Of a stretch of 64,000 nucleotides of DNA, positions 25,628 to 33,676 are shown piece after piece. How positions within the stretch are numbered: position 1 is the first letter of the stretch; the number at the start of each line of letters is the position of its first letter. The notes beneath the pieces were generated by a model, which was not told the DNA's origin, made no database searches, and was given only the letters and a program-made list of their open reading frames with translations. Source of the DNA: an uncultured Nocardioides sp. (GTDB lineage Bacteria > Actinomycetota > Actinomycetes > Propionibacteriales > Nocardioidaceae). The DNA lies in contig CADCUM010000079.1 in assembly GCA_902805885.1 (NCBI GenBank), forward strand, positions 1 through 64,000, given 5' to 3'. The translations under genes were made by a program, and so were the position numbers.

Positions 25628-27160
25628 ATGGGAAACCTCACCTCCGCTCGCCTCGCCGCTGCCGGCGCCCTGTCGATCGCCATCGTCCTGCCCGGGACCG
25701 CCGCCCACGCTCACGGCGACCGGGACCGCGCCGAGCGCATGGCGCAGATGTACGACGCCGGCATGACCGTGCCGTTCGTCGCCTCGCCCAACGTCCGCCT
25801 CGCGGCCAGTCGGCCGGGCTCCGCCGGCATCAGCGGCTGCTTCCTGCACAGCGCGCCGTACTTCGTGATGTCCGGTCTCGACTCGCTGACCGTCTTCGAC
25901 GTCAGCGACCCGGCGTCGCCCAGGTCCGTCGGCACCATGCCGAGCGCGCAGTTCGAGAACGAGGCCATGAACTGCGGCGAGCGCAAGGTCTCCCGCACGC
26001 GGACCGACCGCTTCGCGATGATCGGGGTGGATCTCTACCAGGCCTCGCCCGACGACCTCGAGCACGTCAACGAGCCGGCGACGGGCGACTACGAGCTCGT
26101 GATCGCGGACGTCACCGACCCGACCAACCCGCACGTGCGGTCGCGGGTCAAGTCGACCACCAGCACCCACACCGTGACCTGCATCGACGGCACCGACTGC
26201 CGCTACGCCTACTCCGCGGGTGACGACAGCGAGGTGGCCGGGCAGGGAAGCTTCTCGGTCTTCGACCTCACCGACCTCGACGACCCGCGCGAGGTCGACA
26301 GCGACCCCGCGACGCCGGGGACGCAGCCGTTCCGCTCCGACGCGGTGGGCTGGGGCGGCCACAAGTGGAACGTCGACGCGGCGGGCTACGCGACCCACAC
26401 CGGGGCGGGCGGCTCGTACGTCTTCGACGTGCGGGACCCGCTGAACCCGGTCGAGGTCGCCAACACCGGCGCGGCCGGCGACAACGCGCGGGAGGGGATG
26501 GAGAACGACTACAACAACTTCATCCACCACAACAGCTTCCGGCCGAACGCCACGGCCTTCCGGCCCGACGCTGCGCCGTCGCTGGCCAACGGCAACGTCC
26601 TGCTCGTCACCGAGGAGGACTACGAGGACCCGGACTGCGCCACCGCCGGCTCCTTCCAGACCTGGCACGTCAAGCGCCTCGACGGGTCCGAGGGCTCGAT
26701 CGTCCCGCTCACCAAGCTCGAGCTGGCCGACCTCGGCACGTTCCCGAGCCCGGTCGGGGCCTTCTGCTCGGCCCACTGGTTCGACTACCACCCGTCCGGC
26801 ATCGTGGCGATCGGCTACTACGGCGGCGGCACCCAGCTGATCGACGTCACCGACCCGACCGCTCCCACGAGCCACGGGCACGCGGCGTGGGGTGCCTCCG
26901 AGGTCTGGGACGCGATGTGGGCGCCCGTCTACAACAAGAAGGGCGTGGCCACCGGCAAGAAGACCAACCTCGTCTACTCGATCGACCTCGTGCGCGGGCT
27001 GGACGTGTACGCCGTCGACGTGCCGGGCGACGGGATCGGCGCCCTGCCGTCCGTGGAGACGGCACCCTCCCTGGGAGTCGCCCCGATCGCGGTCGTGGGC
27101 AGCGGAACCGTGCTCGCTCTGCTGCTCCTCCGCCGCGGGCGCAACACCCGCGGCGCCTGA
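25628..27160 (+). CDS. Secreted, membrane-anchored beta-propeller (LVIVD-type repeats)
   Basis: 510 aa. A signal peptide ends near AHA-HG (residue 28). The body has repeated strands ending in D(V/L)(S/T)DPxxP (FDVSDPASP, ADVTDPTNP, FDLTDLDDP, FDVRDPLNP, IDVTDPTAP), the hallmark of LVIVD-repeat propellers. Conserved His/Trp-rich stretches such as GWGGHKWNVDAAGY and NNFIHHNSFRPN may bind metal or ligand. A C-terminal helix (about residues 485-502) followed by RRGRNTR anchors it in the membrane. Cysteines are few and could form disulfides. Enzymatic role unknown. Confidence 0.8.
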   Translation: MGNLTSARLAAAGALSIAIVLPGTAAHAHGDRDRAERMAQMYDAGMTVPFVASPNVRLAASRPGSAGISGCFLHSAPYFVMSGLDSLTVFDVSDPASPRSVGTMPSAQFENEAMNCGERKVSRTRTDRFAMIGVDLYQASPDDLEHVNEPATGDYELVIADVTDPTNPHVRSRVKSTTSTHTVTCIDGTDCRYAYSAGDDSEVAGQGSFSVFDLTDLDDPREVDSDPATPGTQPFRSDAVGWGGHKWNVDAAGYATHTGAGGSYVFDVRDPLNPVEVANTGAAGDNAREGMENDYNNFIHHNSFRPNATAFRPDAAPSLANGNVLLVTEEDYEDPDCATAGSFQTWHVKRLDGSEGSIVPLTKLELADLGTFPSPVGAFCSAHWFDYHPSGIVAIGYYGGGTQLIDVTDPTAPTSHGHAAWGASEVWDAMWAPVYNKKGVATGKKTNLVYSIDLVRGLDVYAVDVPGDGIGALPSVETAPSLGVAPIAVVGSGTVLALLLLRRGRNTRGA

Positions 27161-27170
27161 CCCCGCACCG

Positions 27171-27212
27171 GACGGCCGGGTGCTCCGACACGCTCGTGAG
27201 CACCCGGCCGTC
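27171..27212 (+). terminator. Terminator after the propeller gene
   Basis: GACGGCCGGGTGCTC (27171-27185) pairs perfectly with GAGCACCCGGCCGTC (27198-27212), with a 12-nt loop. A -10 box TAGGCT for smc begins 16 nt later (27228-27233). Confidence 0.85.
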
Positions 27213-27311
27213 GGCACGCCCGCGGCCTAGGCTGGAGGAGCCTGCCTTCCCCGGTGTGCACGGTCTGCGAGGATTCGCGGACGCGCCGCATGGCGTCCCC
27301 GAAGGAAGCGA

Positions 27312-30300
27312 GTGCCGGTGTACCTGAAGAGCCTGACCCTCAAGGGGTTCAAGTCCTTCGCCTCCTCGACGACCCTCCAGCTCGAGCCCGGGATCACCTG
27401 CATCGTCGGGCCCAACGGATCGGGCAAGTCCAACGTCGTCGACGCGCTCGCCTGGGTCATGGGGGAGCAGGGTGCCAAGAGCCTGCGCGGCGGCAAGATG
27501 GAGGACGTCATCTTCGCGGGCACCTCGGGGCGCCCCCCGCTCGGCCGCGCCGAGGTCCAGCTCACGATCGACAACTCCGACGGCGCGCTGCCCATCGACT
27601 ACTCCGAGGTGACGATCAGCCGGACGATGTTCCGCAACGGGGGCTCGGAGTACGCCATCAACTCCCAGCCGTGCCGCCTGCTGGACGTCCAGGAGCTGCT
27701 CAGCGACTCCGGCATCGGCCGCGAGATGCACGTGATCGTGGGGCAGGGCCAGCTCGACACGATCCTGCACGCGACCCCGGAGGACCGCCGCGGCTTCATC
27801 GAGGAGGCGGCCGGCGTCCTCAAGCACCGCAAGCGCAAGGAGAAGGCGCTCCGCAAGCTCGACGCCACCGACGGCAACCTCACCCGCCTCGGCGACCTGA
27901 TCAGCGAGATCCGTCGCCAGCTCAAGCCCCTGGGCCGGCAGGCCGAGGTGGCGCGCAAGGCGGTCGCCGTGCAGCAGGACGCCCGGGACGCCCGAGCCCG
28001 GCTGCTCGCCGACGACCTCGTCACCGCGCGGACCGCGCTGGAGCAGGAGATGGCCGACGAGTCCGTCCTGGTCGAGCGGCGTGAGCAGGTCGAGGAGCAG
28101 CAGCGCAAGGCTCGCGAGGACGAGTCGCGCCTCGAGGCCGTGCTGCGCGACGACCTTCCCCGGCTCGCGGCGGCGCAGGAGACCTGGTTCGCGCTGTCGG
28201 GCCTGCGGGAGCGGCTGCGCGGCACCCAGTCCCTGGCCGCGGAGCGGGTCCGCAACGCGGCCGGCGCGGCCGACCCCGACACCGTCGACTCCGGGCGCGA
28301 CCCCGACGAGCTCGAGGCCCAGGCCGGTCGCGTGCGCGAGCAGGAGGCCGCGATCGGCGCGGAGGTGGGGCAGCAGCGCACCGTCCTGGAGCAGGCGGTG
28401 GCCGCGCGGCGGCTCGCGGAGGACGCGGCCGCCGACGAGGAGCGCCGGATCTCCGGACTGCTCCGCGCCGCCGCCGACCGGCGCGAGGGCCTGGCCAGGC
28501 TGCACGGTCAGGTGAACGCGATCCGGTCGCGGACGGCCGCGACGGACGCCGAGATCGGTCGCCTCACGGAGGCGCACGCCGACGCCCTGGCCCGCGCCGA
28601 GCGGGCCCAGCGGGACTTCACCGCCCTGGAGACCCAGGTCGCCGGCCTCGACGCCGGCGAGGAGGGCCTCGACGCCGAGCACGAGGACGCCGTCGCGGCC
28701 CTCGACGACGTCGACGAGCGGCTCGCGAGGGCCCGGGAGGATGCCCAGCAGGCCGAGCGCGACCGAGCGGGGCTGATCGCCCGGCGGGACGCCCTCGAGC
28801 TGGGCCTCAACCGCAAGGACGGCGCGGGTGCCCTCCTGGCCGCCACCGACACCGTGACCGGCCTGCTCGGCTCCGTGGCCGCGCTCCTCGACGTCCGCCA
28901 CGGCTACGAGGCGGCTGTCGCAGCAGCACTCGGCACGGCCGCGGACGCGGTGGTCGTCGCGGACGCCCGGTCGGCGGTGGGCGCGATCGGCCACCTCAAG
29001 ACCGAGGACCTCGGCCGGGCGGCACTGGTGCTCGGCGGGTCCCCGCACGACGACCGGACCGGCTGGCCCGCCCTCCCCGACGGGGCGGCGTACGCCGTGG
29101 ACGTCGTGGGCGCTCCCGACGAGGTCCGCGGTGCGCTCACCCGGCTGCTCCGGCAGGTCGCGGTCGTCGACGACCTGGCCGCGGCGAGCGCGCTGGTCGA
29201 GCGGTTGCCCGAGGTCACCGCCGTGACGCGCGACGGCGACCTCATCGGCTCGCACGTGGCCGCCGGCGGTTCGACCAGCCAGCCCAGCCTCATCGAGGTC
29301 CAGGCGGCGTACGACGAGGCCTCCGCCGCGCTGCAGGAGGCCACGGCGGCCACCGAGCGGCTCGGGTTCGAGATCTCCCGCCTGGAGGCCGAGCGGCACG
29401 ACGCCCTCAAGCGGGTGGACGTCGCCCTGGCGAAGCTCCACGAGTCCGACGCCACGCTCGCGGCGGTGGCCGAGGAGCTGGGCCAGCACGGCTCGCTGGC
29501 TCGCTCCGCGCGTGCGGAGGCGGAGCGGGTCGAACGCGCGATCGCCACGGCGCGCGAGGCACGCGAGAAGGACCTCGCCGGGCTCGCCGAGCTCGAGACC
29601 AGGCTCGCCACGGCCGAGGACGCCCCCGACGAGGAGCCCGACACGGCCGAGCGTGAGCGGCTCGCCCAGGCGGCGAAGCAGGCGCGGCAGGACGAGATGG
29701 ACGCGCGGCTGGCGCTGCGCACGGCCGAGGAGCGCGCCCGGGCCCTGCACGGGCGGGCCGACAGCCTGCTTCGCGCCGCGACGGCCGAGCGTGAGTCGCG
29801 GGCCCGTGCGGCGGAGCGCCGCGAGCGGCTGATCCGGGAGGGCCGCGCCGCCGAGGCGGTCGCGACCGCGTCCCGCGTGGTGCTGCACCAGCTGGAGCGC
29901 TCCGTGATGCTCGCCGCCGACGAGCGAGCGGCCGTCGAGGAGTCCCGCCAGGGGAGCGAGCAGCAGCTGATGGCGGTCCGTGCGGCGTTGCGCGACCTCG
30001 GCCGCGAGCACGACGAGCTGGTCAACTCGGTGCACCGCGACGAGATGGCCCGGACCCAGCAGCGCATGCGGATCGAGCAGCTGGAGGAGCGTGCCCTCGA
30101 GGAGCTCGGTCTCGACCCCGAGGGGCTGGTCGGCGACTACGGGCCGGGGACGCTGGTGCCCTTCGTCGGCGAGGTCGCCGACGGCGAGGAGCCGCCGGAG
30201 CCGGTGCCGTACGTCCGCGAGGAGCAGCAGAAGCGGCTGCGCGCGGCGGAGCGGCAGCTCGCGATGCTCGGCCGGGTCAACCCGCTCGCGCTGGAGGAGT

Positions 30301-30875
30301 TCTCGGCGATGGAGGAGCGGCACAAGTTCCTCACCGAGCAGCTCGAGGACCTCAAGCGCACCCGCAAGGACCTCCTCGACATCGTCCGCGAGGTGGACCA
30401 GCGGGTGGAGCAGGTCTTCACCGAGGCGTACGCCGACGTCGAGAAGGCCTTCGACCAGACCTTCTCCCGGCTCTTCCCCGGCGGGGAGGGGCGCCTCGTG
30501 CTGACCGACCCCTCCGACATGCTCGCCACAGGTGTCGAGGTGGAGGCGCGTCCCCCGGGCAAGAAGGTCAAGCGCCTGTCCTTGCTCTCGGGTGGCGAAC
30601 GCTCGCTGGTCGCGGTGGCGTTCCTCGTCGCCCTGTTCAAGGCCCGCCCGTCGCCGTTCTACATCCTCGACGAGGTCGAGGCCGCGCTCGACGACACCAA
30701 CCTCGGGCGGCTGCTCCAGATCTACGAGGAGCTGCGGGAGACCTCCCAGCTCCTCGTCATCACCCACCAGAAGCGCACGATGGAGGTCGGCGACGCGCTC
30801 TACGGCGTCACGATGCGCGGCGACGGCGTCTCGGCGGTGATCAGCCAGCGGCTGGAGCGGTCGGCGAGCGCGTGA
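27312..30875 (+). CDS. smc: Chromosome segregation ATPase SMC
   Basis: 1187 aa, full length. N-terminal Walker A GPNGSGKSNVVDA (residues 32-44), QGQLDTILHATPEDRRGFIEEAAGV, a long coiled coil, a hinge at about residues 505-660 (LGSVAALLDVRHGYEAAVAAAL), the returning coil, then the LSGGERSLVAVAFL signature and Walker B FYILDEVEAALDD. It compacts and segregates the chromosome with ScpA/ScpB, which are not in the window. The GTG at 27312 follows GGAAGCGA. Ends in a GTGA overlap with the next gene. Confidence 0.98.
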   Translation: MPVYLKSLTLKGFKSFASSTTLQLEPGITCIVGPNGSGKSNVVDALAWVMGEQGAKSLRGGKMEDVIFAGTSGRPPLGRAEVQLTIDNSDGALPIDYSEVTISRTMFRNGGSEYAINSQPCRLLDVQELLSDSGIGREMHVIVGQGQLDTILHATPEDRRGFIEEAAGVLKHRKRKEKALRKLDATDGNLTRLGDLISEIRRQLKPLGRQAEVARKAVAVQQDARDARARLLADDLVTARTALEQEMADESVLVERREQVEEQQRKAREDESRLEAVLRDDLPRLAAAQETWFALSGLRERLRGTQSLAAERVRNAAGAADPDTVDSGRDPDELEAQAGRVREQEAAIGAEVGQQRTVLEQAVAARRLAEDAAADEERRISGLLRAAADRREGLARLHGQVNAIRSRTAATDAEIGRLTEAHADALARAERAQRDFTALETQVAGLDAGEEGLDAEHEDAVAALDDVDERLARAREDAQQAERDRAGLIARRDALELGLNRKDGAGALLAATDTVTGLLGSVAALLDVRHGYEAAVAAALGTAADAVVVADARSAVGAIGHLKTEDLGRAALVLGGSPHDDRTGWPALPDGAAYAVDVVGAPDEVRGALTRLLRQVAVVDDLAAASALVERLPEVTAVTRDGDLIGSHVAAGGSTSQPSLIEVQAAYDEASAALQEATAATERLGFEISRLEAERHDALKRVDVALAKLHESDATLAAVAEELGQHGSLARSARAEAERVERAIATAREAREKDLAGLAELETRLATAEDAPDEEPDTAERERLAQAAKQARQDEMDARLALRTAEERARALHGRADSLLRAATAERESRARAAERRERLIREGRAAEAVATASRVVLHQLERSVMLAADERAAVEESRQGSEQQLMAVRAALRDLGREHDELVNSVHRDEMARTQQRMRIEQLEERALEELGLDPEGLVGDYGPGTLVPFVGEVADGEEPPEPVPYVREEQQKRLRAAERQLAMLGRVNPLALEEFSAMEERHKFLTEQLEDLKRTRKDLLDIVREVDQRVEQVFTEAYADVEKAFDQTFSRLFPGGEGRLVLTDPSDMLATGVEVEARPPGKKVKRLSLLSGGERSLVAVAFLVALFKARPSPFYILDEVEAALDDTNLGRLLQIYEELRETSQLLVITHQKRTMEVGDALYGVTMRGDGVSAVISQRLERSASA

Positions 30876-31333
30876 CCGGCACTCGCCGACCGACCCGCCG
30901 CGACTACGTCGCGTGGCGCACGGCCACCACGCGCTGGCGCGACGACGACGCCTACGGGCACCTCAACAACGCGACGTACTACGAGCTGTTCGACACCGCG
31001 GTCAACGCCCACCTCTACGAGGCCACCGGTCTCGACGTCCGCGCCCTCCCGCAGATCGGGGTGGTGGCGGAGACGTCGTGCCGCTACTTCCGGGAGATCG
31101 GGTTCCCCCGGCCCGTCGAGATGGGGCTGGTCGTCGACCGGCTCGGCACCAGCTCGGTCATCTACCGGATCGGGCTGTTCCAGGGCGAGGACGACGAGGC
31201 GGCTGCGGAGGGGCGGTTCGTGCACGTCTACGTCGACAACACCCACGGCCCGGGCCGGCGGCCGGTGACGCCGGTCCCGCCCGAGATCCGCGCGGCCGTG
31301 GAGCCCCTGGTCCGAACCTCCGACGAGGCGTGA
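30872..31333 (+). CDS. Hotdog-fold acyl-CoA thioesterase (4HBT)
   Basis: 153 aa. The catalytic region WRDDDAYGHLNNATYYELFDTAVN matches 4-hydroxybenzoyl-CoA/YbgC-type thioesterases, with the Asp and HxxN in place. Substrate not predictable. Its GTG overlaps the smc stop, so it is translated from the smc message. Confidence 0.9.
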   Translation: MTGTRRPTRRDYVAWRTATTRWRDDDAYGHLNNATYYELFDTAVNAHLYEATGLDVRALPQIGVVAETSCRYFREIGFPRPVEMGLVVDRLGTSSVIYRIGLFQGEDDEAAAEGRFVHVYVDNTHGPGRRPVTPVPPEIRAAVEPLVRTSDEA

Positions 31334-31447
31334 CGGCGGTCACGGCGACGCGCCGTACGGAGCTCCCGGCACGTTCAGGCGGAGCGTGGTGTGCGACGGT
31401 GGTGTCGGGCCACTTCCCCGGTCCCCGTCTCACGTGAGGAACCCCCC

Positions 31448-31624
31448 ATGCTCGCGATCATCCTGATGATGGCCCTCGGCGTGCTGGTCGCCACCGCGGT
31501 GGCGGTGTACGTCGCCTACCCGCACCGCGGCGAGCGGCTGCCGGTCGTCCCGCAGCTCGGCGACGCGATGCGCAAGGGCGTGGACGCCCTGCCGACCCTC
31601 GAGGATGCCGACTCGCGCCGCTGA
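31448..31624 (+). CDS. Small single-helix membrane protein, unknown function
   Basis: 58 aa. One transmembrane helix (residues 2-24, LAIILMMALGVLVATAVAVYVAY) with a short extension RGERLPVVPQLGDAMRKGVDALPTLED. AGGAA lies about 9 nt before the ATG. No homologue recognised from memory. Located between smc/thioesterase and a methyltransferase; the conserved-looking tail suggests a real gene. Confidence 0.6.
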   Translation: MLAIILMMALGVLVATAVAVYVAYPHRGERLPVVPQLGDAMRKGVDALPTLEDADSRR

Positions 31625-31644
31625 GATCGTCTAGGTTCACCTGC

Positions 31645-32520
31645 ATGGACCATCCCCAGCAGCAGGGACGTCGCTTCTGCACGGCGTGCATGTCGCCGGT
31701 CCGGACGTTCCGCACGGGCCCCGGGGGCCGACCGGGCGCGAGGTGCCCGAAGTGCAGGTCGCTGGAGAGGCACCGCTTCCTCTCCTTGTTGCTGGGGACG
31801 CTCTCCGCTCAGCTCCTGGATGTGGGGACGCTCGTCGAGATCGCCCCGTCGCGGCAGTCCACCCGCCAGCTCGACCGGGTCCCGTCCCGCCGCCGTCTGC
31901 GGCTCGACATCGGCTACGACGAGCGCTCCGTGCACGCGCTGGCGAGCCTCACGCACCTCCCGCTCCCGGACGCGAGCGTCGACCTGCTGGTCTGCTACCA
32001 CGTCCTGGAGCACGTCCCGGACGACCACGCGGCGATGAGCGAGATCGCCCGCGTGCTCTCCCCTCATGGGATCGCGCTCCTCGAGGTCCCCATCAGGTGC
32101 GGCGTCCCGACCGAGGAGGACCTCAGCGCGAGTCCCGAGGAGCGCGCCGTCCGGTTCGGCCAGCACGACCACGTGCGTTTCTACGGCGACGACTTCGACG
32201 ACCGGCTCGCCGCCGCCGGCCTCGACAGCCAGCGGGTCACGCCGCCCAGCCTCCTGGGATCGGGTGCCACCGACCGGTTCGGGCTGATGGCGCACGAGAT
32301 CGTGTGGATCGCCCGTCGGGGCGAGGGCACCGTCGGAAGGGTCGCCGAGGAGCCGCGGGAGACCGGGCTCACCCTCGCCCTGGACGCGCTGGTCGAGGAG
32401 AACGCGCGGCTCCAGTCGCAGCTGCTGCGGGCCCGCCGTCGGTCGGTGCCCGTCGTGGAGCCGGCCCCACCGCAGCACCGGTCGCGTCGATGGCCTCTGG
32501 TTGGATTGCGGCATGAATGA
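31645..32520 (+). CDS. Class I SAM-dependent methyltransferase with N-terminal zinc ribbon
   Basis: 291 aa. CTAC...CPKC at residues 13-42 forms a probable zinc knuckle. The Methyltransf_11-like core follows, with the acidic LRLDIGYDE strand, LPLPDASVDLLVCYHVLEHVPDD and EIARVLSPHGIALLEVP. The C-terminal 50 residues contain a short coiled coil. Such enzymes often act in surface-glycan or secondary metabolism. ATG 31645 lies 7 nt after TAGGTT (31632-31637), a leaderless pattern. It overlaps ftsY by 8 bp. Confidence 0.85.
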   Translation: MDHPQQQGRRFCTACMSPVRTFRTGPGGRPGARCPKCRSLERHRFLSLLLGTLSAQLLDVGTLVEIAPSRQSTRQLDRVPSRRRLRLDIGYDERSVHALASLTHLPLPDASVDLLVCYHVLEHVPDDHAAMSEIARVLSPHGIALLEVPIRCGVPTEEDLSASPEERAVRFGQHDHVRFYGDDFDDRLAAAGLDSQRVTPPSLLGSGATDRFGLMAHEIVWIARRGEGTVGRVAEEPRETGLTLALDALVEENARLQSQLLRARRRSVPVVEPAPPQHRSRRWPLVGLRHE

Positions 32521-33649
32521 CTGGCTCTACCTGATCATCGGCATCGCCGTCGTCGGCGTGCTCACTCTGGCGGGTCTGCTGACCGGCGCGGGTCGGCGCA
32601 GGGGACGGCGGCCCACCGGCGGCACCGACGTCATCTCGGCCCCGCCGGGCGAGGGGGAGGTCGCCACCGGTGCACCGCCGGAGCCCGCGGTCGCGACCCC
32701 GCTCGAGGCGCCGCCGGTCGAGGCGCCCGAGAGCACCGCGTCCCGCCTGGTCCGCCTGCGGCAACGACTCTCCCGCTCCCAGGGCGGTCTCGGCCGGGGC
32801 CTGCTCGCCCTGCTGAGCCGCGACCGGATCGACGAGGACACCTGGGAGTCGATCGAGGACACGCTGCTCACCGCCGACGTCGGCGTCGCCCCCACGCAGG
32901 AGCTGGTGGAGAACCTCCGCACGCGCCTCCGCGTCGCGGGTGCCGACCAGGTCGACACCCGCGCCGTGCTGCGCGAGGAGCTGGTCGACCTCGTCGGCCC
33001 CGACATGGACCGGAGGCTCCGGGTCACCGGCGCCGACGGCCGGCCCGGGGTGGTGCTCGTCGTGGGAGTCAACGGCGCCGGCAAGACCACGACCGTCGGC
33101 AAGATCGCGCGGATCCTCGTCGCCGAGGGCCACACCGTGACCCTGGGTGCCGCCGACACGTTCCGCGCGGCCGCGGTCGACCAGCTCGCCACGTGGGGCC
33201 AGCGGGTCGGCGTCGACGTGGTGCGGGGCCCCGAGGGCGGAGATCCCGCCAGCGTCGCCTTCGAGGCCGTCAAGCAGGCGACCGACCAGGGGATCGACAC
33301 GGTCCTGGTCGACACCGCCGGACGTCTCCAGAACAAGGCCGGCCTGATGGACGAGCTGGGCAAGGTCAAGCGCGTCATCGAGAAGCAGGCGCCGGTGACC
33401 GAGGTGCTCCTCGTGCTCGACGCGACCACCGGCCAGAACGGTCTCATCCAGGCGCGGGTCTTCAGCGAGATCGTCGACGTGACCGGCATCGTCCTGACCA
33501 AGCTCGACGGTTCCGCCAAGGGTGGCATCGTGGTGGCGGTCCAGCGCGAGCTGGGGGTCCCGGTCAAGCTGGTGGGCCTCGGCGAGGGCCCCGACGACCT
33601 GGCGCCCTTCGACGCCGGCGCGTTCGTCGACGCCCTGCTCGGCGGCTGA
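32513..33649 (+). CDS. ftsY: Signal recognition particle receptor FtsY
   Basis: 378 aa. An N-terminal membrane helix (residues 4-26), an acidic/Pro-rich linker (A domain) to about residue 75, then the N domain and the GTPase. G motifs: GVNGAGKTTTVGKIA (P-loop), DTFRAAAVDQL, DTAGRLQ, TKLDGSAKGG. It docks SRP-ribosome complexes at the membrane; its partner Ffh is encoded 8 kb downstream. Start ATG 32513 overlaps the methyltransferase end. Confidence 0.97.
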   Translation: MNDWLYLIIGIAVVGVLTLAGLLTGAGRRRGRRPTGGTDVISAPPGEGEVATGAPPEPAVATPLEAPPVEAPESTASRLVRLRQRLSRSQGGLGRGLLALLSRDRIDEDTWESIEDTLLTADVGVAPTQELVENLRTRLRVAGADQVDTRAVLREELVDLVGPDMDRRLRVTGADGRPGVVLVVGVNGAGKTTTVGKIARILVAEGHTVTLGAADTFRAAAVDQLATWGQRVGVDVVRGPEGGDPASVAFEAVKQATDQGIDTVLVDTAGRLQNKAGLMDELGKVKRVIEKQAPVTEVLLVLDATTGQNGLIQARVFSEIVDVTGIVLTKLDGSAKGGIVVAVQRELGVPVKLVGLGEGPDDLAPFDAGAFVDALLGG

Positions 33650-33652
33650 CCC

Positions 33653-33669
33653 GGGTCGTCCCGCGACCC
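33653..33669. terminator. Small hairpin between ftsY and the convergent glycosyltransferase
   Basis: GGGTCG (33653-33658) pairs with CGACCC (33664-33669). It is the only structure in the 27-bp gap and a weak terminator candidate. Confidence 0.35.
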
Positions 33670-33676
33670 GTCGCGC

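Noticed and set aside
24112..25683. Long minus-strand frame opposite the MFS gene
   Set aside because: His/Arg/Gly-rich composition typical of antisense frames; the plus strand gives a clean 12-helix transporter.
26847..30767. 1306-codon open frame on the minus strand opposite smc
   Set aside because: It is a shadow of the smc codon pattern in GC-rich DNA, is Leu/Gly/Asp/Arg-rich without any domain, and smc on the plus strand has full conserved motifs.
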